DNA of 9,199 bases from Silvanigrellaceae bacterium (GTDB lineage: Bacteria > Bdellovibrionota > Oligoflexia > Silvanigrellales > Silvanigrellaceae): NCBI GenBank assembly GCA_947475135.1, contig CANJMU010000015.1, forward strand, positions 1 through 9,199, written 5' to 3'. The notes below the pieces were generated by a model. It was given only the letters and a program-made list of their open reading frames with translations, was not told where the DNA came from and ran no database searches. This document shows, piece by piece, positions 1-7,146 of this stretch. How positions within the stretch are numbered: position 1 is the stretch's first letter; each line of letters begins with the position of its first letter. The translations under genes and the position numbers were made by a program.

Positions 1-1
1 C

Positions 2-1438
2 GGGTTTACTTATCAAAATACTCTTTCTTTAAATTTAAATGTGGTTTCGGCAAGTGAAATTTATCCTTCTTTATTGAATTCTTCTCGAGATATGATTTAT
101 TTGATTCAAAAAAATAAAATTTCATTTTTTGAGTTGAATGAAAATGGTTTTTCATTTTTAAATCATCTTGTTCAAGACGAAATCATTTCTTCAAATTTTG
201 GAAATTTTTCATTGAACCTTGAAAAAGATAAAATTCTGAGTGTTTTTGAATATTATACTGAAAAACGCGAGAGTTGCGTTGGGTTATTGCTCCGTTCGCA
301 AAATAATTCTCTTTATTTATTAACCTTAGACAAAGAATCTAAAAATTGGAAAATTGAAAGCACTCTGCATTTGAATGACTCGATTTCTTCTTGGGTTTAT
401 AGCGATGGCACAACATTTCACGGAGTTGCGCGCTGTCATCATAACTTGAATCCATCTCCTCCAGTTTTTGTTTTTAAAAATTTGAATGAGGGTTTTTATT
501 TTATTTCTTATGAAAATTCTCAGTGGAATCTTGTTTACTTATTGAAAAGAGATTCTTACATGAATCACAATTATATTGTTTCTGAAATAGATATGGTAAA
601 GCCTCATAACCTATCGAAAAAAGATTTTAAAAATATTCCGGTTGAATTTTTTTCTGATCATTCACAGGAAAGTAAATATGGATTTTTTATTACGAATAAT
701 AAAGACTCTACGTTTTATTTAACCATCGATCTCAATCTCACAAATCTTCAGTGGAATGACAGCGCAACAACATTATTGAAAAATAGTTTTTCCAGTGTGG
801 ATATTCAACCTATTTTAAAAAACGATGATACTTTTGCAGATGACCGAATTTTTCATGTGAACTTAGTGTCACCTCCAGACAATCCTTTCATCAATGACTT
901 AGGTAACACTTACAATGACGGAAAAATAAAAGGAGAAGAGATTGGTTTGCAGTCTAAAATGGAAAATACGGATCAAAATGCAAATGTTTGGTCTCATTTA
1001 GCTCTGCAAACAGGAAAAAGTGTGGAGTATGCAACGGGTGTACGCGATGGATTTAAAGAAACAGCGCCAAAAAGCGATGAAAAAGATTCGGATTCTGGTG
1101 TCACTGGCATGGATTTTTTAAATAGTCCCTTTCTTTTTTTAGGTGGTGGGGCTGTTTTTGCGGGCATGGGTGGCTTTAAAAAAACGATGGAAATCGCAGA
1201 TACTTATCTGAAAGAGAAAAAAAAACTTATCGCAGAAGTTGCAGAGGGAGCAGAGACGCTGTCTGAAAATATTGCTGAAACTGCAGAAATTGCGGGTGCT
1301 GCTGCTCGTAAAATTGTCAGTGCGCAGATAGGAATGCTCGATCGTATTTGGGTCACATTTGGGAATGCGATGACTGTGGCAGGTGTGGTTTTGTTAATTT
1401 ATGGAATTGTGCATTTGATGAAAAAAAAGGGAACTTGA
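2..1438 (+). CDS. Beta-rich protein with C-terminal membrane segments, unknown function (5' partial)
   Basis: I do not recognise the family. The frame is open from the first bases of the window. The first in-frame start-like codon, GTG at 41, has no Shine-Dalgarno sequence before it, so I read this as the 3' part of a longer gene. The first two thirds alternate short hydrophobic/aromatic strands with polar turns. A strand-turn-Trp pattern recurs (LYLLTLDKES..W near 311, FYFISYENSQW near 494, FYLTIDLNL..W near 713), which suggests a beta-propeller or beta-sandwich. A polar Asp/Lys/Asn-rich linker follows. Next come a Gly/Phe-rich hydrophobic segment (about 1115-1174), an Ala/Glu-rich amphipathic helix (about 1180-1325), and a strong final transmembrane helix (about 1346-1420) ending in MKKKGT. 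The protein is probably membrane-anchored by its C terminus; which side the beta domain faces depends on the missing N terminus. The next gene starts one base after the stop, so the two are likely co-transcribed. Confidence 0.75.
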   Translation, partial: GFTYQNTLSLNLNVVSASEIYPSLLNSSRDMIYLIQKNKISFFELNENGFSFLNHLVQDEIISSNFGNFSLNLEKDKILSVFEYYTEKRESCVGLLLRSQNNSLYLLTLDKESKNWKIESTLHLNDSISSWVYSDGTTFHGVARCHHNLNPSPPVFVFKNLNEGFYFISYENSQWNLVYLLKRDSYMNHNYIVSEIDMVKPHNLSKKDFKNIPVEFFSDHSQESKYGFFITNNKDSTFYLTIDLNLTNLQWNDSATTLLKNSFSSVDIQPILKNDDTFADDRIFHVNLVSPPDNPFINDLGNTYNDGKIKGEEIGLQSKMENTDQNANVWSHLALQTGKSVEYATGVRDGFKETAPKSDEKDSDSGVTGMDFLNSPFLFLGGGAVFAGMGGFKKTMEIADTYLKEKKKLIAEVAEGAETLSENIAETAEIAGAAARKIVSAQIGMLDRIWVTFGNAMTVAGVVLLIYGIVHLMKKKGT

Positions 1439-1456
1439 AATGAGGTTCCCTTTTTT
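1423..1456 (+). promoter_or_regulatory. Terminator-like hairpin over a stop/start junction
   Basis: The arm AAAAAAGGGAAC (1423-1434) pairs perfectly with GTTCCCTTTTTT (1445-1456) around a 10-nt loop at 1435-1444. The core is GGGAAC/GTTCCC, flanked by A- and T-tracts, the form of a short bidirectional intrinsic terminator. The loop holds most of the upstream stop codon (TGA 1436-1438) and the downstream ATG (1440-1442). The likely ribosome-binding sequence (AAGGGA, about 1427-1432) lies in the 5' arm. The pairing is seen directly. Its role as attenuator or as a gate on translation of the second gene is inference. Confidence 0.5.
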
Positions 1457-2069
1457 CTGTGTTTCTTTGTTGTTTAGTTGTCATGTCGTGGCAGCAAATA
1501 CACACACTATTTTTCAAATTATCAATACAACGCCCTATCGGTTTCAAATAACAATTGCGACATGTCATATGTTTAATAATGACCTTGGTAATCACCCGAC
1601 AAGCAAATCTTCGGAATATTTTTATGCTTGCAACCCGGGGGTTCCTGAGCGGGATCCTCCTCGTATTGATATTTACGATCCCGTCAAACAATCTTTTATG
1701 CCAGAACCTTTTCATAGGGATCACGCAGAAATTTTTGATAAATCGGAATTGAATATTGAAGTTCCAGATAATTATTCTGCTGGAACAGATGGGAAACACC
1801 ATGTTCTGCAAAATGAAGTTGTCTTTGTTGCTTTAGAGCCTGATGCCAAAAGTCCGATGAAAACAATTTTATGTCACTTAGAAAACATGGATTTTATGCA
1901 ACATTATTATTATATTTACCCAAAAAGATCTTCACTATTTTCAGGTGAAGACTTTTATGCAGACAGTTATCACAAAGACAATCAAAAATTTATGATTGTG
2001 CTTTCGAGTGTTGGCGCTGATACTGTGGATTGTTTACAAAAAAAAGAGATCATTTATTCGGAAAATTAA
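1440..2069 (+). CDS. Small exported protein of unknown function
   Basis: The 209-residue product begins with an apparent signal peptide: MRFPFFCVSLLFSCHVVAA, with likely signal peptidase I cleavage after VAA at about residue 19. LLFS-C at residues 10-14 could instead be a poor lipobox, but Phe at -2 is atypical. The mature part is beta-rich and rich in Tyr, His and Asp. It has four cysteines (about residues 42, 64, 145 and 198) that could form two disulfides in the periplasm. The early segment FQIINTTPYRFQITIATC resembles an edge of an Ig-like or thaumatin-like sandwich, but I cannot assign a family. The ATG at 1440 is preferred because later starts would remove the signal peptide. AAGGGA lies 7 nt upstream, inside a hairpin arm. 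The gene follows the membrane protein's stop by one base, suggesting a functional pair. Its 3' end overlaps the convergent DUF3025 gene by 20 bp. Confidence 0.75.
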   Translation: MRFPFFCVSLLFSCHVVAANTHTIFQIINTTPYRFQITIATCHMFNNDLGNHPTSKSSEYFYACNPGVPERDPPRIDIYDPVKQSFMPEPFHRDHAEIFDKSELNIEVPDNYSAGTDGKHHVLQNEVVFVALEPDAKSPMKTILCHLENMDFMQHYYYIYPKRSSLFSGEDFYADSYHKDNQKFMIVLSSVGADTVDCLQKKEIIYSEN

Positions 2070-2835
2070 AAAAATGTTTATCGATAAACTCTTTCATTTT
2101 AAAGTAAGAAAGAGCATAAAATTCAGAAAAAGATTTTTGAATAAAAACTTCTTGTAGTTTATTTTTTCCAACTTCATCGATGGTTTTCAACTTTTCTAAA
2201 TCATTCAGTTCTAGAAAATTTTCTTGAACATTCAGATTTATTGTATAAGCGCTTAAATCTTTGTCCCCATAAGCAAGACGTTCATAAAAACCATGTCCAT
2301 ATAAATAAGGTAACGTACAGGTCACATCTCCACAGGAATTTTTGACATGAACTAAAAAACAACCTCCTTCATCGAACATGGTTAAAATATCCTGTATTGA
2401 GTTTCTGTTTTTTGGTGGTCCTACCCATGGAAATTTTGCATTTTCATCAAAAAGGTAAAACATGTTTTTATTTAAGTAGGACTTTACTAAGGGGAAGGCA
2501 TGCCAAATCATCGCATTAAAAAAATCGTGCCAGCTTTCCTGTCTTGTTTTGACTTCACCTTTCAAAAAAATTCGGGGTTCGTAAAGGGAATCAAATCCTA
2601 AATCTTGACGCTTTCCTTTTTGTTCCACAAATTGGATAGAAGATCCGCTCCAGCAGGTAGTTTTTTCCGGGAGGCTTCGATTCAAATCGCTCACACCAGG
2701 AAAATTATGATAATTTGAAAACATCCTGGCATATGGCATAATTGGAAAGACTAGTGTAGAGCATTTTAAAAAGCGTGAATTCCACTGTTTCGGGTAACAA
2801 TGGTTGGACGCTATTTTTAAGTTAGAGTCGCACAT
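2050..2835 (-). CDS. DUF3025 family protein
   Basis: The 261-residue product matches DUF3025, a family of unknown function found mainly in Proteobacteria. The hallmark block is clear at residues 85-122: YEPRIFLKGEVKTR, then SWHDFFNAMIWHAFP, then K and LN. The family's typical pattern is a YE..I..G.v.TR stretch followed by NWHD.FNAl.W..FP..K..LN. A second conserved stretch (residues 146-162, NSIQDILTMFDEGGCFL) fits the D-LT-FDE-G motif. GHGFYERLAYGDKDL near 180-194 fits the family's GHa..e.l block. No signal peptide is seen, so it is probably cytoplasmic. The ATG at 2835 is well supported: AAGGAG (complement of 2842-2847) lies 6 nt upstream, and no other usable start comes before the conserved Trp at residue 18. 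That start shares CATG with the divergent gene's start. The molecular role of the family is not established. Confidence 0.88.
   Translation of the reverse strand: MCDSNLKIASNHCYPKQWNSRFLKCSTLVFPIMPYARMFSNYHNFPGVSDLNRSLPEKTTCWSGSSIQFVEQKGKRQDLGFDSLYEPRIFLKGEVKTRQESWHDFFNAMIWHAFPLVKSYLNKNMFYLFDENAKFPWVGPPKNRNSIQDILTMFDEGGCFLVHVKNSCGDVTCTLPYLYGHGFYERLAYGDKDLSAYTINLNVQENFLELNDLEKLKTIDEVGKNKLQEVFIQKSFSEFYALSYFKMKEFIDKHFFNFPNK
2076..2089. repeat. 14-bp perfect palindrome near the end of the DUF3025 gene
   Basis: GTTTATCGATAAAC is its own reverse complement. On the - strand it is followed by ATTTTTTTAATTTT, giving a weak terminator-like look just before the DUF3025 stop codon. All of it lies in coding sequence, and the stem is AT-rich, so it may be chance. 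Confidence 0.3.
2742..2770 (+). promoter_or_regulatory. Weak candidate promoter for the DUF503-like/prc/reductase operon
   Basis: TTGGAA (2742-2747) and TTTAAA (2765-2770) are each a 4/6 match to sigma-70 -35 and -10 boxes and are separated by 17 bp. They lie about 64 bp before the ATG at 2834, inside the divergent DUF3025 coding region, where any promoter for this operon would have to be. Such matches are common by chance in AT-rich DNA. Confidence 0.2.
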
Positions 2836-3292
2836 GTATCTCTCCTTGCTTCACTTTGAACTGGATCTCGATCCCAATATTTCTATTCCCCAGAAAGAAA
2901 AAGTATTACGTTCTTTGCGAGAAAAATTAAAGTGTAAATTTTCAAATAGAATTATTGTGAAGGTCGATGGCGATAAAAATGGGTATCATATTTCATTTTT
3001 TGAAGAATCTTTTGAGTGTTGTCAATCACAAATTGAAATGATTTTAGTTTATGCGGAATCCACAGGTGAATCCAGAATTAAAAATTCGATTTTTCAAATT
3101 TTAAGTTGGTTTGAGGATCGGTTTGTTGAAACACCTTATTCGACCCATTGTGCAGAAAGCGAAACCTATACAAAAAAAAATTCTTTCAATCGATATAAAA
3201 ACAAACTTATTGTTTATTCAAAAGAAGAAGATGATTTATCTGTTTATCCAACATTTAAAGGCAACGTGCCAAAAAATACTTTAGGGAAGTAA
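2834..3292 (+). CDS. DUF503 (YlxP)-like protein with C-terminal extension
   Basis: The 152-residue product resembles DUF503/YlxP proteins over about residues 1-96. It opens with a short beta strand (MYLSLLHFELDL). A SIPQKEKVLRSLREKLKCKF helix follows, like the family's SLK-KR-V--SL--R---F signature. After a strand region comes IEMILVYAESTG and then a helix ending FQILSWFEDRF, fitting the family's IGVA-VS-D--hv-rvl--v--Fie end. Residues 97-152 are a polar, Lys/Asn-rich tail beyond the usual family length of roughly 90-100 residues. The family is small and cytoplasmic; in other bacteria ylxP often sits near nusA/infB/rbfA, which are not seen here. I chose the ATG at 2834 because the protein then starts as the family does. 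An in-frame TTG at 2804 would add ten residues. Neither has a strong ribosome-binding site. The gene ends 8 bp before prc, so it is probably its operon leader. The family call is moderate. Confidence 0.6.
   Translation: MYLSLLHFELDLDPNISIPQKEKVLRSLREKLKCKFSNRIIVKVDGDKNGYHISFFEESFECCQSQIEMILVYAESTGESRIKNSIFQILSWFEDRFVETPYSTHCAESETYTKKNSFNRYKNKLIVYSKEEDDLSVYPTFKGNVPKNTLGK
2842..2847 (-). promoter_or_regulatory. Ribosome-binding site of the DUF3025 gene
   Basis: On the - strand this reads AAGGAG, six bases before the ATG at 2835-2833. It fixes the DUF3025 start. It lies inside codons 3-5 of the divergent + strand gene, so the translation-initiation region of one gene is coding sequence of the other. 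Confidence 0.75.
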
Positions 3293-3300
3293 AAAAAATC

Positions 3301-5373
3301 ATGAAAAAAATGAAACTTTTAAAAATTGGAATGGTTGTTTTTTTATTTTCTTTCATTTCTCTTTTGTTTTCTTTGAAGTTAACGCCTTTTGCGTATCGTC
3401 TTGCTATTTCTGAAGAAAGCCCTCAAAAAAAAGAGCCTTACTTAACGTGCTCTCTTTTAAATGACCGCACAAAAGATTTTTTACGTTACCATTACGTTTA
3501 TCAAACCTGGTCACCAGAAATTTCCTCTCGAACATTCCAAACATTTTTAAAAATGTTAGATCCTGCAAAAACCTATTTTTTAGAATCGGATATTCAAAAT
3601 TTTCGCGCCTATGAATATCAAATAGGAAATTCTATTCAAAACGTGGATTGTCGTTTTGTCGATAATATTTATACTATTTATAAACAAAGAGTTCATGAAT
3701 ACACAGAAATTTCTAATGAAATTTTACAAAAGCCATTTGACTTTTCGGTGAATGATTCCATCGAAACCGATCGAAAAAAAATCGTGTGGGCAAAAACAAA
3801 AGCCGAATTAAAAATTCGTATTTATAAAAATTTAAAATTTATTGTTTTGAATATGAAAGGACAAGATCCTCAACAAAAAGTTTCAGAAAAACTCCGCAAG
3901 CGGTTTGTAACCTTAGAAAAAACAATTCAGATTAAATCCAACGATGAAATTCATTCTCTTTTATTAAATTCTTTTGCTCTTTCTTTAGATCCTCATTCAA
4001 GTTTTTTAACCCCAGTTGACAATGCTAATTTTCAAATTGATTTTAGTCTGAGATTGGTTGGTATTGGCGCAACTCTTATGAATGTTGATGGTTATACAAC
4101 AATTGATTCTGTTGTTTCCGGTGGCGCCGCGGACAAAAGTGGTTTGTTACGTAAAGGCGATAAAATTACAGCTGTCGACCCGGACCAAAAAGGAATGCAA
4201 GAAATTGTTGATATGGAGCTCGATAAAGTTGTTCAACTGATTCGCGGGAAAGAAAATACACCTGTTTCCTTATCTATTTTGCGCAAAGAACCAGATGGTA
4301 CCTTAAAGAATTTTAAAATTACACTTTTACGGGCTGTTGTTGAAATCAAAGATAGCCAGGCAAAAAGTGATATTCTGAAGGTTGGAAACAAAAAAATTGG
4401 TATCATTAATTTACCAAGTTTCTATATTGATTATGCAGGTTGCCAAAAAAATATTTATACTTGTCGAAGTAGTGCTAATGATACTGCAAAAGAAATTGTC
4501 CATCTTATGAAAGAAAAAGTAGACGCCATCCTTGTTGACTTACGTCGCAATGGAGGTGGAGATCTGAACGAAGTTCAGCGGATTGTAGGATTGTTTGTTG
4601 ATAATCCAGTTGTCGCACAAGTTCAAGATCACAGCGGTATTGCAAAACCTTTAGAAATTTCCACACGGGCTATTTACAATGGGCCCCTAGGAATTTTGGT
4701 CAGCCGTTATTCTGCCAGTGCTTCGGAGATTTTAGCTGGTGCAGTTCAGGATTACAGACGTGGATTAATTTTAGGAGACTCCTATACTTTTGGAAAAGGA
4801 AGCGTGCAAACTGTCATTGATATTCCGGGCAGCAGCGGCCGGCAAAGTGATGGTGCGATTCATGTGACCATTGCTAAATTTTTTAGGCCTAGCGGGCAAA
4901 GCAATCAGGCTGTAGGGGTACAATCGGATATTACAATCCCCAGCATTATCGATAGTATGGAAAATGGTGAAAAAGATTTTGACTATTATTTACCCAATAC
5001 GACAATTGCTCCAGCACGGAATTTTAAACCGCAAAATCGATATCGGGATGACAGCATCCAAAAATTAAAATTTTTAAGTCAACAAAGAATTAAAAATTCT
5101 GTTGAATTTAAAAAAATAAATGCACTTATTTCTAAAGACAAAAAAGATAAATCCACCTCTGTTTCTCTCCAAGAGCAAATCGCAAAAATCCCTCTCAAAA
5201 ATGAAAAAGGGAAAGATAAAAATAAATTGAATCCAAAAATAGAAAATCCCGCAGATGAATTGCCAGATTTTTCCTTAAAGGTTATTAGGAAGAATGATGA
5301 TATTCTTTTTGAAGCAGGGAAAATTCTTAATGACGAAATTCAACTCCAGCAAGCACGAATTACAAAGCAATGA
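3301..5373 (+). CDS. prc: Carboxy-terminal processing protease, tail-specific protease Prc/Tsp (S41A)
   Basis: This periplasmic serine protease of 690 residues cleaves proteins with nonpolar C termini; in Escherichia coli Tsp degrades ssrA-tagged and cell-wall-related substrates. Residues 5-26 are an N-terminal signal or membrane anchor. A helical Tsp-type N-terminal domain spans about 48-235 and includes the LDPAKTYFLESDI and LDPHSSFLTP blocks. The PDZ domain spans about 248-345 (GIGATL, GGAADKSGLLRKGDKI). The S41 peptidase core spans about 362-550. The Ser-Lys dyad is visible: Ser473 in YSASASEILAG and Lys499 in FGKGSVQ. Asp484 aligns with Tsp Asp441. DLRRNGGG at 413-420 is the usual oxyanion-region loop. 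The C-terminal domain contains a Lys-rich stretch (about 611-645). Length is close to E. coli Tsp (about 680 residues). The start at 3301 follows AGGGAAG by about ten bases; the Met at 3310 is an alternative. The last 44 bp overlap the reductase gene. Confidence 0.95.
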   Translation: MKKMKLLKIGMVVFLFSFISLLFSLKLTPFAYRLAISEESPQKKEPYLTCSLLNDRTKDFLRYHYVYQTWSPEISSRTFQTFLKMLDPAKTYFLESDIQNFRAYEYQIGNSIQNVDCRFVDNIYTIYKQRVHEYTEISNEILQKPFDFSVNDSIETDRKKIVWAKTKAELKIRIYKNLKFIVLNMKGQDPQQKVSEKLRKRFVTLEKTIQIKSNDEIHSLLLNSFALSLDPHSSFLTPVDNANFQIDFSLRLVGIGATLMNVDGYTTIDSVVSGGAADKSGLLRKGDKITAVDPDQKGMQEIVDMELDKVVQLIRGKENTPVSLSILRKEPDGTLKNFKITLLRAVVEIKDSQAKSDILKVGNKKIGIINLPSFYIDYAGCQKNIYTCRSSANDTAKEIVHLMKEKVDAILVDLRRNGGGDLNEVQRIVGLFVDNPVVAQVQDHSGIAKPLEISTRAIYNGPLGILVSRYSASASEILAGAVQDYRRGLILGDSYTFGKGSVQTVIDIPGSSGRQSDGAIHVTIAKFFRPSGQSNQAVGVQSDITIPSIIDSMENGEKDFDYYLPNTTIAPARNFKPQNRYRDDSIQKLKFLSQQRIKNSVEFKKINALISKDKKDKSTSVSLQEQIAKIPLKNEKGKDKNKLNPKIENPADELPDFSLKVIRKNDDILFEAGKILNDEIQLQQARITKQ

Positions 5374-6382
5374 TGTTTTTGATATCACCATTTTAGGCGG
5401 CGGACCTACGGGGCTTTTTGCTGCTTTTTATGCTGGTATGCGTCATGCAAAATGTAAAATTATCGACTCCATGCCAGAATTGGGTGGGCGATTGATTTCT
5501 GTCTATCCAGAAAAATATATCTATGATGTAGCCGGGTTTCCTAAGGTTCTTGCAAAAGAATTGATTGAGTCTTTAAAGACTCAAATTGAACCATACAATA
5601 CAACAATTTGTTTAGAAGAAAATGCACTGACCTTAGAATCTAAGGTAACAGAAAAGTCCGAATATCCTCTGTGGCTTTTGGAAACACAAAAAGGATTTCA
5701 TTGGACAAAGACCCTTATTTTAGCCTCTGGTGTTGGAATGTACTCACCAAAAAAACATGCTGGACTGAATGCTCATTTTTTTGAGCAACGCGGAATCTCG
5801 TATGCTGTTTTAGATAAAAATTACTATCGAAATAAAAAAGTGATTGTTGTCGGTGGCGGGGATAGTGCTTTGGATTGGGCCAATGAATTGGTGCATATCG
5901 CAAATCATGTGACTTTAATTCACCGCACAGAAAAATTCCGTGCGCATGACGCCTCTGTTTTAAAATTTCAGAAAACTAATTTTCCTATTTATTTAAATAC
6001 AGAAATTATCGAGTACTGTGGAGATAATTTGCTTCAAAATGTTATTCTTGAAAATAAGATGACAGGCGAAAAAGAGGAAATCAATTGCGACGAAGTTGTT
6101 GTCATGATCGGTTTTCATAGCTCCCTTGGAAAAATAAAAGAATGGGGATTAGATCTGAGCGGAAATGGGATTGTCGTGAATGAAAAAATGGAAACAAATT
6201 TACCAGGAATTTTTGCAGCAGGGGATGTTGCAAAACATAGCGCTAAATTGGACCTCATTGCCACAGGATTTGCAGAAGCAGCAACAGCAGTGGCTTTTGC
6301 AAAGGTGTATTTAAATCCAAAAGAAAAAGCACAGCCACTCCATTCCACAACAATTATGGAAAAAAATAAGCGGCTTAATTAG
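5330..6382 (+). CDS. Ferredoxin-NADP+ reductase, thioredoxin-reductase-like (YumC type)
   Basis: This cytoplasmic flavoenzyme moves electrons between NADPH and ferredoxin or flavodoxin (EC 1.18.1.2). The 350-residue product has the FAD-binding ILGGGPTGL (residues 21-29) and the LGGRL..VYPEKYIYDVAGFP block (51-71). ASGVG is at 132-136, and the NADPH-binding VVGGGDSALDWANEL is at 173-187 with HRTEKFRAH at 198-206. The C-terminal FAD motif is GIFAAGDV (293-300), followed by LIATGFAEAATA and the HST near 340. The thioredoxin reductase CxxC is absent, separating it from TrxB. Length is slightly above the usual 330 or so. I chose the ATG at 5330 because AGGGA (5316-5320) lies nine bases upstream. 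ATGs at 5294 and 5297 would add an unusual hydrophobic leader read from prc sequence. The 44-bp overlap with prc implies translational coupling. The 3' end overlaps the convergent barrel-protein gene by 8 bp. Confidence 0.9.
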   Translation: MTKFNSSKHELQSNDVFDITILGGGPTGLFAAFYAGMRHAKCKIIDSMPELGGRLISVYPEKYIYDVAGFPKVLAKELIESLKTQIEPYNTTICLEENALTLESKVTEKSEYPLWLLETQKGFHWTKTLILASGVGMYSPKKHAGLNAHFFEQRGISYAVLDKNYYRNKKVIVVGGGDSALDWANELVHIANHVTLIHRTEKFRAHDASVLKFQKTNFPIYLNTEIIEYCGDNLLQNVILENKMTGEKEEINCDEVVVMIGFHSSLGKIKEWGLDLSGNGIVVNEKMETNLPGIFAAGDVAKHSAKLDLIATGFAEAATAVAFAKVYLNPKEKAQPLHSTTIMEKNKRLN

Positions 6383-7121
6383 AGAAGTTATTTAAAGCCC
6401 ATGTTATTCCTGCTTCATAATAATAAGACGTATTTCTAATTCGAAGATTATTAACATAGGATTTATCTAGACATTGATTCAAACAGTAAGAAGTCGTGTA
6501 GCGAAATCCAATTTGATTCATAATGGCTAGATTTTTTGTGTAAAAATACTCAAAATTAAAATAAGCATTCAACATATCTGGAACAAAAGAAATTGGAATT
6601 GTTTTTAAATTAGAGTTTGAATCTCCTTCTTTGACAGAGCTTGAAGGATAATAAATAGCACCATATTCTCCCCCTAATTGAGATCGTAAATTTTCACTAA
6701 AATCAAAGACAAGTCCTAATAAAATTGTAGGAAATAAATATCCTGTTCCCAAATATAAAATACCCTCTTCAGAATAAGTTTTATTTGGAAGAATTCCTAC
6801 AGTAGAACCAATAAATATACCAAAAAAGGAAAGTATATTAATATGATTTGTGTATCTGATAAAGAGATTTGTCGCATACTCTGTATCATCGACGGGTTGT
6901 AAAGTATGAGAAGGTGTATCTGCTTTTTCGCTTTGTGACATTGTCCATCGGGAATGTTCTAAAGATAAAAAAAATTGTAAATTATGCCCTGGGCGAAATG
7001 TTGTTCCCTTATTGGAAACATTTGAATTGATGGAAAAAGCAGATGAAAATAAAAAAAAGTGCAACGAAACGATTAAAAAAAATCTATGAAAATTTATGTT
7101 TATTTTGATATTGTGATTCAA
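6375..7121 (-). CDS. Putative outer-membrane beta-barrel protein
   Basis: I do not recognise a named family. The 248-residue product has a signal-peptide-like N terminus: a basic/polar start (NHNIKININFHR), a hydrophobic core (FFLIVSLHFFLF), and likely cleavage after SSAFS at about residue 30. The rest is a run of aromatic-rich amphipathic strands, for example FIRYTNHINILSFFG, ILYLGTGYLFPTILLGLVF, AYFNFEYFYTKNLAIM and YYYEAGITWAL near the end. This is typical of a small 8- to 10-strand outer-membrane barrel. A CLNQC pair lies near the C terminus. The chain does not end in the usual terminal Phe. No ATG precedes the signal sequence in frame, so the start is the TTG at 7121, with GAGG 8 nt upstream. 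A four-codon ATG-AAG-GTT-TGA mini-ORF (7129-7118) ends over this TTG. The gene is alone on its strand, only 25 bp from the divergent gene at 7147. Confidence 0.7.
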   Translation of the reverse strand: MNHNIKININFHRFFLIVSLHFFLFSSAFSINSNVSNKGTTFRPGHNLQFFLSLEHSRWTMSQSEKADTPSHTLQPVDDTEYATNLFIRYTNHINILSFFGIFIGSTVGILPNKTYSEEGILYLGTGYLFPTILLGLVFDFSENLRSQLGGEYGAIYYPSSSVKEGDSNSNLKTIPISFVPDMLNAYFNFEYFYTKNLAIMNQIGFRYTTSYCLNQCLDKSYVNNLRIRNTSYYYEAGITWALNNFSN

Positions 7122-7146
7122 ACCTTCATCCTCGGAGAAATCATTT

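Noticed and set aside
1353..1811. Open frame on the - strand across the membrane/exported protein junction
   Set aside because: It is antisense to two better-supported genes and has no family motif or credible ribosome-binding context.
2076..2089. Palindrome plus T-run as a true terminator of the DUF3025 gene
   Set aside because: The stem is short and AT-rich and it lies before the stop codon in coding sequence, so I list it only as a repeat.
3172..3180. A9 homopolymer as a phase-variation switch
   Set aside because: Long A-runs are frequent in this AT-rich window, and the reading frame is intact. It is mentioned only within the DUF503-like finding.
5294..5329. Earlier ATGs for the ferredoxin reductase
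   Set aside because: They would add an odd MMIFFLKQGKFL leader read from prc sequence. The ATG at 5330 has better AGGGA spacing and sits closer to the FAD motif.
5715..5903. Short - strand open frames inside the reductase gene (this one and 6115-6348)
   Set aside because: They are antisense shadows of a gene with clear FAD and NADPH motifs and show no features of their own.
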